Below, in pieces: positions 33,819 through 45,132 of a stretch of 64,000 bases of DNA. Origin of the DNA: Mesostigma viride (taxonomy: Eukaryota > Streptophyta > Mesostigmatophyceae > Mesostigmatales > Mesostigmataceae). The DNA is taken from the NCBI GenBank assembly GCA_009746045.1, contig RPFO01000240.1, positions 1,064,042 through 1,128,041 of the forward strand, given 5' to 3'. Below the pieces are notes generated by a model. That model did no database searches. It was given only the letters and a program-made list of their open reading frames with translations, and was not told where the DNA came from. The first letter of the stretch is position 1. Each line of letters begins with the position of its first letter. The position numbers were made by a program, and so were the translations under genes.

Positions 33819-33834
33819 TTAACCCATGGGTTAA
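33819..33834. other. 16-bp palindrome TTAACCCATGGGTTAA
   Basis: A perfect palindrome directly abuts the element A 5' LTR and includes the possible target duplication. Confidence 0.6.
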
Positions 33835-33846
33835 TTGAATAGTTCG

Positions 33847-34404
33847 AATATTGCGGCGTCAATATTCTGATCACTCTTGAAGGAATAGTGCCGGGTGCCA
33901 GAGCCTAGAGAGCGCAGGGCTAATTGCGCGGCCCAGGGGCCGGAGGCGTAATTAGGCTTAATTACGTGAGGCCAGGGGGCCGGCGTAATTAGTCTGCGGA
34001 GGCTGGGAATTCGTGAGTGCGCGGGCTGGCAGTGGGCTAGCGGCGAGCGAACGATCCTCTTCCCGCGTGTCAAATTTATGTTAAGCAATTAGCCCGGCTA
34101 ACTGCTTTTATACGTCGAAGGTTCACTTCGACTACTTGCGCGCAAGTAGTCGAAGTGAACCTTCGACGTATAAAAGCAGTTAGCCGGGCTAATTGCTTAA
34201 CATAAACGCGCAAGTAGTCGAAGTGAACCTTCGACGTATAAAAGCAGTTAGCCGGGCTAATTGCTTAACATAAATTTGACACGCGGGAAGAGGATCGTTC
34301 GCTCGCCGCTAGCCCACTGCCAGCCCGCGCACTCACGAATTCCCAGCCTCCGCAGACTAATTACGCCGGCCCCCTGGCCTCCGTAATTAAGCCTAATTAC
34401 GCCC
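33847..34404. mobile_element. second palindrome copy with a duplicated right arm
   Basis: The left arm and centre (34140/34141) match 24550-25147. The first right arm stops at about 34206. A second, longer right arm begins at CGCGCAAGTAG and runs to about 34404 without its outer end. This looks like an aberrant copying or repair product of a hairpin. Confidence 0.75.
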
Positions 34405-34429
34405 CCAGCACATTGGTATCAATAGTACG

Positions 34430-35082
34430 ATTTGCACAGCAACTCGTCAGCAGAGCTTGTGAGCTCCTGGTCCTTGCCGGCTGGAATGACCCAAGGCTGC
34501 TGGCTAGCAACCTTTATCCTCACACCAGGCCTACGACCCTCGATAGGCTCGCCACTCGTCGTGACGACCAAGGTTCGTGTGTGAAGACGCTCGTTGCCTC
34601 GTTAGGCCTCGAGCTATATGCAACCTCGTTCCATCCTTGTTCCTCGGTCATGAGCAACGCTGGGCAACGCTACATTGCCAGAGCCTCGTATCGCTGCCTT
34701 GCATCCTCGTTGCAGGCAGCATACAGGAATCTCTGGCTATCCTGTGTCTTGGACAGCACAGGACCTGCCACAGTCCTGCAAGGACTTACATCCTTGCAGA
34801 CCTGCTGGCTGGTTACTGGCTTCTACTAGCCACAGTACCGTTGAGCCCTCAGTACACTGTGTCCCAGTCACGTGAGAGTCCAGGCTAAGCCTGTGCAGGC
34901 ACGGCCTGCCACGTGTCCTGTCCACTATGTCCTGAGTGTGCACCGCCCTCGCCCACCGGTCGGCAGTACTTCGGGACTTGATAACTTTCTAGTCCCTTGT
35001 CTGTTCTAGGCGGTTGACACGGCGTTGGAAAGGTCTCCTCAACCTGCATCCATCTAGCACATTGGTGCCCCAATATGCTAAC
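34430..35082 (-). repeat. 3' LTR of element B
   Basis: It is 653 bp. It is preceded on the + strand by CAATAGTACG, the same bases that lie just inside the 5' LTR of A, so it may also have served as the 5' LTR of a neighbouring copy that is now lost. Confidence 0.85.
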
Positions 35083-36017
35083 TCCAACCCTTTCTTGTTT
35101 TGGAGCTTGGACCAGCCTGAGAACCTATCAGCCACTGTCCCCACAAGCCTTGAACATCTGATCCCTCCCAGAGACCAGACCTGCCTTTTCTTTTGGAACC
35201 TGAGGTGCCTCCAAATATTAGCTAGGCCTGCTCATTGGTTCAAAGGTTACCCTCTGACCCACATGACATCCCAACCCTTTCTTTGGGAACCTGGTGTAGA
35301 TTAAAGTTAGGTCTGCACTTAGTCAGAGGAGTTTGGATAGAGGAGTCCATGAACGTACTATTGTGAGTTCCTGGTCATCCAGTTATCACAGGCGCCCGTT
35401 CATATGGCGCCCGCCACGGAGCCTCCTTTATCTTTTAAATCCTTCCAAAGACTGAGAGAGCCCTGACTAATGTTAGCCAACACATGGGGAGCCCATGTCC
35501 TCACTGAGTCTCACTCAGGATTCATACATGCCAGGCTGAGGTCAGCTGGGGAATCGAACCCCACCCCATATCCTCCAGGTTTGGATCAGCTCCTGGAACT
35601 GAGCATCACAAACAACAAGACATGACAATAACAAGATTATGTTTTATTATAAAGAAGTATAACCCATAGTGAGGCCCCTGGCAACCACGTCCAACATGGT
35701 CACACAACCAGGGATTTTATTAGCATGCAACAGGTTGGTTACAGAGAATATATACAAATGTACAGCAACCTGTTAGAGCCAACACTTGGGCTGCCCTTGC
35801 AGGGTCCATTCCATGAAGACCCAAGGCCCATTACAAAGTCCTTAAGACTCTTCTGCAGCTCCATGACAGAGCCAGGCGAAATTCTCAGCCAGGGGAGTGA
35901 CTCCACCCTGACCCCTGTCCAGCAGAGTGTGTCTGAACTCTGAAGGACCTGCTGTCAGCCACCACGTGGCTGCCCAGCCCACTGGGATGCCTCCCACCTA
36001 GAGCAAGGCTGTTTGGT
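35083..36017 (-). other. 3' non-coding region of element B
   Basis: It matches the 3' region of A, including the T-arm-like hairpin (35547-35563). No ORF is supported. Confidence 0.6.
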
Positions 36018-39000
36018 CTACTCTGGCCCTCCCCCCTTGGAGGCCATGAGCCCACGAAGCAAAGGGTATTGCAGCTCAGCCTTCTCCTCCAGCTTGGTGA
36101 GAGCATCTGCAGGGTTGTCCACGCCAGCCACATGTTCAATGTTAGCTAAGCAAGACATTTCCTTGAGCAACAAATAATCAAGGTCCCTGCTCCTGGCCAG
36201 CTGCCTGTGCACAAACTGCACCATGCCCATGCTGTCAGTTCTTACCAGTGTGTGCATCTGCAACCGACAGGAAGCCACTTGACATAGCTGGTAAAATAGC
36301 TCCCTCAAGTAAAGAGCAGTATGAAGCCCTTCACAGATTGCCCTGCACTCAGCAATGTCACTGCTGGGAGTTACCCTGTTCTGCAACCGACTGTACCAGC
36401 AGACCAGAGAGGACTGTTCCTGCACCAGGGATATTAATGCTGCTGCACGGCCCCTGACCTCTGTGACCTTCCTACTATCCATAGAACTGTCCACATAGAG
36501 CATCATGTCAAAAGGCCTGTACAAATCCAAAGGACCCAGCATGAGAGGGGGAGACATGCGAACAGCCTCTACCACTCTCTCAGCACCCACCTCCACCAGT
36601 TGGGAATCGGTCAACCGACTCAGTACCAACAGGTCAGGAGCACAAATGCTGGCCAGCCATGCCAACATACCTCGTATTGTTGCACATCTGGCCTGGGTGA
36701 TGGGCTCCTGCAAGGCATCTATGATCTGCTGAGGATAATCCTTACCACCCTCCAGCTGGATGGACCATGTACCCTGCTGATGGACCAAGGTCGCCTGCAT
36801 TCCACAAAACACCATGGGCTCATTCTCAACCATGTACTGGATCTTACCCAGTTCAAACCGTTTCTGGATCCTGGCCAGAGTCAACTCTTGCCAAGTGGGA
36901 TGGCCCAGGAGATGCAGATCATCACCATGCAGGGAGGCAAACGCTGGCAGCCCCTCATAGCTACCTGAAACAGACAAGGATCAACTGGAGAGACTGAGAG
37001 ACCACAGACAGACCTGAGGTACTTCTCCAAGCTCTTCCTCCAGATGATGGGACTCGATCTAAGGCCTTCACGCCTTTGAGAATCCTCAAATACCTCGTCT
37101 TCAGCTCTGCCCTCCACACTGCAGGCACCTTAACAAAGAAAGGGGTATTGTGCGCCAAGTATCCTGTGCTTCCTGCTGATCACCCTTAAGAAAAGCCCTC
37201 TTGAAATCTACCAACACAGAGCTATAGGGTATCCCCTTCTGCAGAAAAGACAAATAAATGCACAACAAAATCCTCCATGTATCATGCAGCATCCCTGGTG
37301 TGTAAAGCTCCTCATCTGCTAACTGTCCAGTGCCATGGTACTCAGTCACAACTGGTCTAACATGTGGCACCTGCACGCCATCTACTCCTTGAGCTTGAGG
37401 ACAAACATCAATCTGAGCAGCTGGTGATCCTCGGGAGGACATCCACAGGTTCTGCACAGTTGGCAACTATCCACTCATGCCCAGAAGCAACAAAGCCAAG
37501 AGTCCATGCCTTAGCCATCTTGGGGCTTTGCATCATCTCCACTAGCTTGCGCCAAGGTACAGGACTCGTTCCTGGGATCTGGTACCTCTGCACACCCAAC
37601 TCACGTGGGTCAAACGTAGTAGGGAGGATCAGCAGGTCCCCAGCAATGGGCTCCTTTGTATCAGGACCCTCTGCCTCTAGACCCCTCACAGCCCTTACAG
37701 CCACACTAAGACCCTGGGAATAGCGATATCTCTGCAAGGGAAGGCGGCCCTGCCCTTCTAATGCTAGCTCCTCAGAGGATATCCTCACCCCTGGTAAGCA
37801 CAAGAAGTTCTGACCTAGAATGGCAGGCCCCTGATACCCTTCAACCACACTGAACGTGGTGGGCACCCCCAGGATAGGCACACTCACTTCTCCCAAGATC
37901 TTCATGGACACATTCCCAGAGAAATCAGACACAGCTAGGCAGCTAGGGGATGACCACTGCAAGCCTGCAGCATCCTCTACCCTTAGAATGGACACCTGTG
38001 AGTTGGTATCCACTTCTAGTGCTGGTGCCCCACATGACCCCCATCCCGTGAGCTTAGATACCTTGGGATCACGCTTGCTGTTCTGCAGAGCTCGAATGAT
38101 GTCCGCCATAAGCAGCCCCCTGGACTGTGGTGCAGCCCTGGCCACCTCTGGCCTTGTGACAGACGTCTCAGCAGACTCCTGCTCACCCTCATCCATCCAG
38201 GACAGACCATAATCCAAGCATGGTGGGTTAGCATCTGCTGCCTGGCTCTCATCCTGCTCATCTCCCTCCAAGGGAGGATCAGGGCCGTCTTCAGGCCAGA
38301 TTGCAGTTGGCCTTCTCTCCTTGACGTGAGCCCAGGATAGCCTGTACACGTGCTTGGGATTACTCTCCAAAGCCACCAGACAAGAATGGTTAGCTTCTCA
38401 ACATGGGTAACCTGCCCATCTTGCCACTTGCCACGCTTGCCTGGTAATGACGGTTCCTTCCACATCCTGACCCTCAGTCCCACCTGGGGCCTCAGCATTT
38501 TCCAACCCTTGTCCTTACGCCTCAATCTGGAAAACACCCTGTCTGCCTTCTTCAGGCAGGCTGCCACCACGTCCTGTGATAGCATACCAAACTGCAATGC
38601 CAGGGGAGAGACTGCCACACCATCATAGTAATAGGTTACCCTGTGGTTAAGCTGCTCCTCAATCCCCTTACACCAAGCTGCTCGCTCTAGAGCTGATGCC
38701 ACAACAGGCACACTCCTAGCTGCTAGCACCACTGTTTTTACTTCACGTATAGATCTCTCTACAGCTCCCTGCTGCCCATGGGATTCCCTAGGGACCACTA
38801 CCAACTTACAAGGAAGCTGGTCAGCCAGCTTGATCAAGCAGTCAAACTGCAAGTCAGCTTGCACCTTGGTGTACACCCCAAAGCCTGGCAACAAAGACTG
38901 GAGACCCATCAACAGCTGATGCTCCTGCATTCCAGGAAGAATGGTCAGCAACCTATATCTGCTGAACCTATCCACCCCCACCAACAGATACATGCCCCTG

Positions 39001-39598
39001 ATGTGTTGGATGTCCACCTGGATATCCCCCCGCTCTCTAGCAGGCTCTCTGGCATGGGACTGTGGGAGGCGAACAGCATTCTCCTGACAGACACAATTCT
39101 GAGCAGCTGCACTGCAGGCCTCTAGCAAAGGCTCCTTGCCAATCTTCCAAGCAAACATCTCTGCCTGCTTAGAGTGACCAAAGATATGGTGTAGAGTGTT
39201 TCCAGCCTGAGCATAGCTCAACCCCCTGTCAGCCTGGCTGCACAGAGAGGAACGTGACAAAGACTGTGTGCTTGGGATAGCACGACCCACCTGCTGTTCT
39301 CTTGCTCCAGGGACCTCCTCCAAGGTAGCTCGGCTCCCAGAGCCAGCCCCGGTTCCCACAGAAGCTGCAGGTCCTTCCAGTCTGGCGGCTTGACTCCCAG
39401 AGTCAACCCCAACAACTGGAGACCCTGCACCTGCCACAGGCACAGGGAATTCCACTGCTGCAGCAGCGTTATTGCAATCATTGAGTGGAAGCACCTCATC
39501 ATTCCCAACCCCTTGCTGCTGCACAAGAGGGACACCCCCATTACTATGTACAACTGTTCGTCCCACTAGGGGTGATTGACTATTTACAGGGGACAACA
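36018..39598 (-). pseudogene. Pol of element B, multiply frameshifted
   Basis: It has the same domains as A. Breaks lie near 38397 (one C lost), 37433, 37390 (shared with A), 37143, 37068 and 36965. The RNase H part from 36977 down is intact. Upstream, Pol is fused in frame to the Gag zinc-knuckle region (reading GQGVSHDLMLS across the junction), unlike A and C. Confidence 0.8.
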
Positions 39599-40950
39599 TC
39601 AAGTCATGGCTTACCCCCTGGCCAGAGCCTGCTCCAGCAGACTTGGCCTGGTCTGGGCAGTCACGTCGCCAATGACCCGTCCTGCCACATCCAAAGCACT
39701 TGTCATCCTTCCCAGCAGCAGCCTTCTTCAGGCCACCCTGGTTCTGGCTGCTCTGACTGGCCTGGGTGCCCTGGCCCTGGCTCTTGCCTTGCCCTTGGCC
39801 ACCCTTGTTCTGCTGACCACCCTGGTGACCACCAGCCTGCTGCTGACCCTTGCCTTTGGATCCCTGCTGCTGGCCCTTGCCACCCTGGTTACCATTCTGC
39901 CTGCGCCTGTTAGCCCTCTGACGCCTACTAGGCCTGGGATCTACCTGAGCACCCTGCCCAGGGGCATCACCATGGACCTGATGAGCGGAGGCTGAAGGGC
40001 ACCAGTCACCTGGATTGCCTTGCAAGCAGCATTGTCAGATGGACGGATGTTGAAAATAACCTTTTGCAAGGCTGTCCACGTCCCATCTGTCTGATCAGCA
40101 AACATCCTAGCTGCATTTCTCCCATCCACACTCAGCCCCATGCGATCCAGGAAGTAATCTGCCACTGCTCTGTCAGTCAGATTGAAGCCATGCTTGGCCC
40201 CCTTCTCCCTGATGCGTGTGAGCCGCTGCAGCTCCTCAGCTACCGTGCCCTTGATCTCAAAGGTATCATAGCTGAGCTTATAGTGATTAGTGAGGTTGAG
40301 TACCTTATCAGAGAACTCCTGACGTAGGCCCTCTAGGAACTGAGACCAAGTCAGCTTGTCCTTGACAGCTTGCCTAGCCTTGTCCCTCACACGCTCACTG
40401 AATCCCTATTAGTCGTGGATGTGTGGAATACCTGCACAAGGTTGACAGTGGGATCTACAGAGCAAGAAACTAGCTCCATATCCTCCAACCACTTGTCTAG
40501 CTCTTCCTGTCCCACAGGAGGCTTGAGAGGCTTCTGGCCATTCATCACAGCCACAGCACTCATATGAGGTCTAGTCCCAGGCAAAGCACGAGGGTCACTG
40601 CCAATGACAGCAGCTCCTACAGGTGCTAATGGCGCAGGAACACTAGCTGCAGGAACACCAGACGCAGGCACACATGGTCTCTTACCAGGTGCTTGACGTT
40701 CAGCATCATTCTGGCCCTCCCCCGTCAGCACCACGCCGTCGGTTGGCCACCCTGCACGCTCCTCCCCTTGTGCCACCTCTTTCCTCTTCCGGTTGGAAGC
40801 CCTCCTGCCATTGACGCCCTCTGCCGTTGGGATCGCCTGTCCCTCTGGCACGACGTTGGCGGGGCCTCCCGTGTCTGCCCTTGCCTCACCCCCGCCATCC
40901 CCCGCTCCTGCCCCGCTCCCGCTGCCGCCCCCGCGCGTGTTACGAAGCAT
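39599..40950 (-). pseudogene. Gag of element B, frameshifted
   Basis: ATG 40950 opens a frame that ends near 40387 because of the same one-base loss as in A. The capsid part continues at 40390-39941 and the CCHC part is fused to Pol. It shares the QVDPRPS variant with C, where A has QGETRPS. Confidence 0.75.
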
Positions 40951-41003
40951 TATAGAATACCACAGAAAACACACGCAGATATGGCTGCTGGAACCCCTCA
41001 GGC

Positions 41004-41937
41004 TCACGCACTTACACCAGACGAGGCCGCCTCCTGGCTTGCACTCGCCTGCCCCTCCTCACGGTCTGGTCGCTCCTCAACACCCTCAGCAACCGGTGTG
41101 GCTGCTGCTGCCGCTGCGACTATCTGGAGGCTTGGATTAAACTCTCCTAGAACGCAGGTCACAGGTCGCCCGTCCTCCTTGCGTTCGACTGGATGTTGAG
41201 TCTCACCTGGGTTGCGATGCCAAGCAAGGTCGCGCACCCACCGCTTACCGCCGCCGACCAGCTCGTTCTGCTCGCCTCGGTCGTAACGGTCGTACTCGTG
41301 AGTGACCTCACGAGGGAAATGCAGATCAGCTCGCTGCCTTTCCTCGTAGGTCGCGGTAGTGCCGTCGCCCTGGTTTATCTCCTGGGCAGAGCGCTTTACG
41401 GAGCCCTCTGGCTTGTCAGTCCACTCGAAATGGACGTCTTCAGGCGTCTTCTCGACCCCCGTGACAATTTCCACCTCCGGACCCCACGCACTGGTGGTTT
41501 CCGGCCTCGGTGTATCAAGCCTTGAGTATACCCCGAAAGGCTGTGTGGTGATAAAGAACCTGTCTGCGTACCCTCTCGACTCTTGCAAAAGGACAGCAAC
41601 AAGATTCTCAATTGTTTGGGCAAATACCTCTGCCGTGCTCCAAGGATTTACCGTCTCCCGAGCACGCGCGTTCCGGATGATGTCGGCGTCTGGTACCCCC
41701 TCTCCTAGCACCGCTGTCGCCACCCAGTGGTTAAACAGCCGGGTGCTGCCGAGCGCGGTTGCCACAATCTGGCCAAGCGCCTCCCTGGCTAGGTCGAGAC
41801 CGGCTAGAGTAATATGGGCGCCTTGGTAGGCGACCTCCACACGATTAGCAGTTTCAGCTAGCGCGTCACATAGCCGCACCAACTCTTCCACCGCCACCCT
41901 CCCCGTCTCACCTGGAGAAATTACGACGCGAGCCCGT
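41004..41937 (-). CDS. ORF0 of element B (N-terminus lost)
   Basis: An open frame of about 311 codons ends at TGA 41004-41006. Its N-terminal part is cut off at the junction at 41937, and the frame is open up to there (SPGETGRVAVEELVR). The region encodes Ala-rich helices followed by a beta-rich stretch (RFFITTQPFGVYSRL). No known family is evident. It lies 53 bases before the Gag ATG. It is the best-preserved C-terminal half of ORF0 in the window. Confidence 0.55.
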
Positions 41938-41967
41938 CATGGAGCTGCATTCGTACTACTTGAACCC
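41938..41967. other. filler between elements B and C
   Basis: Thirty bases matching neither copy separate the two head-to-head elements, typical of an end-joining junction. The C Gag frame is open through it. Confidence 0.6.
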
Positions 41968-43077
41968 AATGATGCTGAACGTCAAGCACCTGGTAAGAGA
42001 CCATGTGTGCCTGCGTCTGGTGTTCCTGCAGCTAGTGTTCCTGCGCCATTAGCACCCGTAGGAGCTGCTGTCATTGGCAGTGACCCTCGTGCTTTGCCTG
42101 GGACTAGACCTCATATGAGTGCTGTGGCTGTGATGAATGGCCAGAAGCCTCTCAAGCCTCCTGTGGGACAGGAAGAGCTAGACAAGTGGTTGGAGGATAT
42201 GGAGCTAGTTTCTTGCTCTGTAGATCCCACTGTCAACCTTGTGCAGGTATTCCACACATCCACGACTAATAGGGATTCGAGTGAGCGTGTGAGGGACAAG
42301 GCTAGGCAAGCTGTCAAGGACAAGCTGACTTGGTCTCAGTTCCTAGAGGGCCTACGTCAGGAGTTCTCTGATAAGGTACTCAACCTCACTAATCACTATA
42401 AGCTCAGCTATGATACCTTTGAGATCAAGGGCACGGTAGCTGAGGAGCTGCAGCGGCTCACACGCATCAGGGAGAAGGGGGCCAAGCATGGCTTCAATCT
42501 GACTGACAGAGCAGTGGCAGATTACTTCCTGGATCGCATGGGGCTGAGTGTGGATGGGAGAAATGCAGCTAGGATGTTTGCTGATCAGACAGATGGGACG
42601 TGGACAGCCTTGCAAAAGGTTATTTTCAACATCCGTCCATCTGACAATGCTGCTTGCAAGGCAATCCAGGTGACTGGTGCTCCTTCAGCCTCCGCTCATC
42701 AGGTCCATGGTGATGCCCCTGGGCAGGGTGCTCAGGTAGATCCCAGGCCTAGTAGGCGTCAGAGGGCTAACAGGCGCAGGCAGAATGGTAACCAGGGTGG
42801 CAAGGGCCAGCAGCAGGGATCCAAAGGCAAGGGTCAGCAGCAGGCTGGTGGTCACCAGGGTGGTCAGCAGAACAAGGGTGGCCAAGGGCAAGGCAAGAGC
42901 CAGGGCCAGGGCACCCAGGCCAGTCAGAGCAGCCAGAACCAGGGTGGCCTGAAGAAGGCTGCTGCTGGGAAGGATGACAAGTGCTTTGGATGTGGCAGGA
43001 CGGGTCATTGGCGACGTGACTGCCCAGACCAGGCCAAGTCTGCTGGAGCAGGCTCAGGCCAAGGGGGTAAGCCATGA
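41968..43077 (+). CDS. Gag of element C, with CCHC zinc knuckle
   Basis: This is the best Gag copy. The family homology starts at NDAERQAPG (41968) and the frame runs to TGA 43075-43077. A capsid-like helical region (about 42130-42670) includes WLEDMELV and AVADYFLDRMGLS. A Gln/Gly-repeat linker (42720-42960) and one CCHC knuckle (CFGCGRTGHWRRDC, 42982-43023) follow, which would bind element RNA. Unlike A and B it keeps the extra base near 42279. The true start codon is missing because the 5' end is truncated. Confidence 0.85.
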   Translation, partial: NDAERQAPGKRPCVPASGVPAASVPAPLAPVGAAVIGSDPRALPGTRPHMSAVAVMNGQKPLKPPVGQEELDKWLEDMELVSCSVDPTVNLVQVFHTSTTNRDSSERVRDKARQAVKDKLTWSQFLEGLRQEFSDKVLNLTNHYKLSYDTFEIKGTVAEELQRLTRIREKGAKHGFNLTDRAVADYFLDRMGLSVDGRNAARMFADQTDGTWTALQKVIFNIRPSDNAACKAIQVTGAPSASAHQVHGDAPGQGAQVDPRPSRRQRANRRRQNGNQGGKGQQQGSKGKGQQQAGGHQGGQQNKGGQGQGKSQGQGTQASQSSQNQGGLKKAAAGKDDKCFGCGRTGHWRRDCPDQAKSAGAGSGQGGKP

Positions 43078-43083
43078 CTTGAT

Positions 43084-45087
43084 TTGTTGTCCCCTGTAAA
43101 TAGTCAATCACCCCTAGTGGGACGAACAGTTGTACATAGTAATGGGGGTGTCCCTCTTGTGCAGCAGCAAGGGGTTGGGAATGATGAGGTGCTTCCACTC
43201 AATGATTGCAATAACGCTGCTGCAGCAGTGGAATTCCCTGTGCCTGTGGCAGGTGCAGGGTCTCCAGTTGTTGGGGTTGACTCTGGGAGTCAAGCCGCCA
43301 GACTGGAAGGACCTGCAGCTTCTGTGGGAACCGGGGCTGGCTCTGGGAGCCGAGCTACCTTGGAGGAGGTCCCTGGAGCAAGAGAACAGCAGGTGGGTCG
43401 TGCTATCCCAAGCACACAGTCTTTGTCACGTTCCTCTCTGGGCAGCCAGGCTGACAGGGGGTTGAGCTATGCTCAGGCTGGAAACACTCTACACCATATC
43501 TTTGGTCACTCTAAGCAGGCAGAGATGTTTGCTTGGAAGATTGGCAAGGAGCCTTTGCTAGAGGCCTGCAGTGCAGCTGCTCAGAATTGTGTCTGTCAGG
43601 ACAATGCTGTTCGCCTCCCACAGTCCCATGCCAGAGAGCCTGCTAGAGAGCGGGGGGATATCCAGGTGGACATCCAACACATCAGGGGCATGTATCTGTT
43701 GGTGGGGGTGGATAGGTTTAGCAGATATAGGTTGCTGACCATTCTTCCTGGAATGCAGGAGCATCAGCTGTTGATGGGTCTCCAGTCTTTGTTGCCAGGC
43801 TTTGGGGTGTACACCAAGGTGCAAGCTGACTTGCAGTTTGACTGCTTGATCAAGCTGGCTGACCAGCTTCCTTGTAAGTTGGTAGTGGTCCCTAGGGAAT
43901 CCCATGGGCAGCAGGGAGCTGTAGAGAGATCTATACGTGAAGTAAAAACAGTGGTGCTAGCAGCTAGGAGTGTGCCTGTTGTGGCATCAGCTCTAGAGCG
44001 AGCAGCTTGGTGTAAGGGGATTGAGGAGCAGCTTAACCACAGGGTAACCTATTACTATGATGGTGTGGCAGTCTCTCCCCTGGCATTGCAGTTTGGGATG
44101 CTATCACAAGACGTGGTGGCAGCCTGCCTGAAGAAGGCAGACAGGGTGTTTTCCAGATTGAGGCGTAAGGACAAGGGTTGGAAAATGCTGAGGCCCCAGG
44201 TGGGACTGAGGGTCAGGATGTGGAAGGAACCGTCATTACCAGGCAAGCGTGGCAAGTGGCAAGATGGGCAGGTTACCCATGTTGATGAAGCTAACCATTC
44301 TTGTCTGGTGGCTTTGGAGAGTAATCCCAAGCACGTGTACAGGCTATCCTGGGCTCACGTCAAGGAGAGAAGGCCAACTGCAATCTGGCCTGAAGACGGC
44401 CCTGATCCTCCCTTGGAGGGAGATGAGCAGGATGAGAGCCAGGCAGCAGATGCTAACCCACCATGCTTGGACTATGGTCTGTCCTGGATGGATGAGGGTG
44501 AGCAGGAGTCTGCTGAGACGTCTGTCACAAGGCCAGAGGTGGCCAGGGCTGCACAACAGTCCAGGGGGCTGCTTATGGCGGACATCATTCGAGCTCTGCA
44601 GAACAGCAAGCGTGATCCCAAGGTATCTAAGCTCACGGGATGGGGGTCATGTGGGGCACCAGCACTAGAGGTGGATACCAACTCACAGGTGTCCATTCTA
44701 AGGGTAGAGGATGCTGCAGGCTTGCAGTGGTCATCCCCTAGCTGCCTAGCTGTGTCTGATTTCTCTGGAAATGTGTCCATGAAGATCTTGGGAGAAGTGA
44801 GTGTGCCTATCCTGGGGGTGCCCACCACGTTCAGTGTGGTTGAAGGGTATCAGGGGCCTGCCATTCTAGGACAGAACTTCTTGTGCTTACCAGGGGTGAG
44901 GATATCCTCTGAGGAGCTAGCATTAGAAGGGCAGGGCCGCCTTCCCTTGCAGAGATATTGCTATTCCCAGGGTCTTAGTGTGGCTGTGAGGGCTGTGAGG
45001 GGTCTAGAGGCAGAGGGTCCTGATACAAAGGAGCCCATTGCTGGGGACCTGCTGATCCTCCCTACTACGTTTGACCCACGTGAGTTG
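43084..45087 (+). CDS. Pol N-terminal part of element C: integrase then protease-like domain
   Basis: The frame begins just after the Gag stop; the first start-like codon is TTG 43084, where A and B have an ATG nearby. An HHCC motif (43493-43600), a DDE integrase core (D near 43670, D near 43828, E near 43924 in GAVERSI), a basic C-terminal region and an acidic linker precede a retropepsin-like domain. That domain shows EVDTNSQVSIL at about 44668-44700 and AILGQNFL at about 44860-44883. The active-site triplet reads DTN where DTG or DSG is usual. Integrase lies before the protease-like domain, the reverse of Copia. The frame is cut at 45088 by the insertion. Confidence 0.8.
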
Positions 45088-45132
45088 CATAGCAATACCC
45101 CACCACACTCATCGAAAATGGCTGTGTTTGAG

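Larger units (their letters stand above)
34430..41937 (-). mobile_element. element B: 5'-truncated copy of the A family
   Basis: It has a 3' LTR (34430-35082), 3' non-coding region, Pol, Gag and part of ORF0, then ends abruptly at 41937, where the match to A stops. There is no 5' LTR. It faces element C head-to-head across a 30-base spacer. It carries more frameshifts than A in Pol. Confidence 0.85.

Noticed and set aside
43282-43300. DSGSQ as the protease active site before the integrase
   Set aside because: The surrounding residues are low-complexity Gly/Ala/Ser with no hydrophobic flanks and no following ILG motif; the domain near 44670-44880 fits far better. This remains the main alternative to the unusual domain order.
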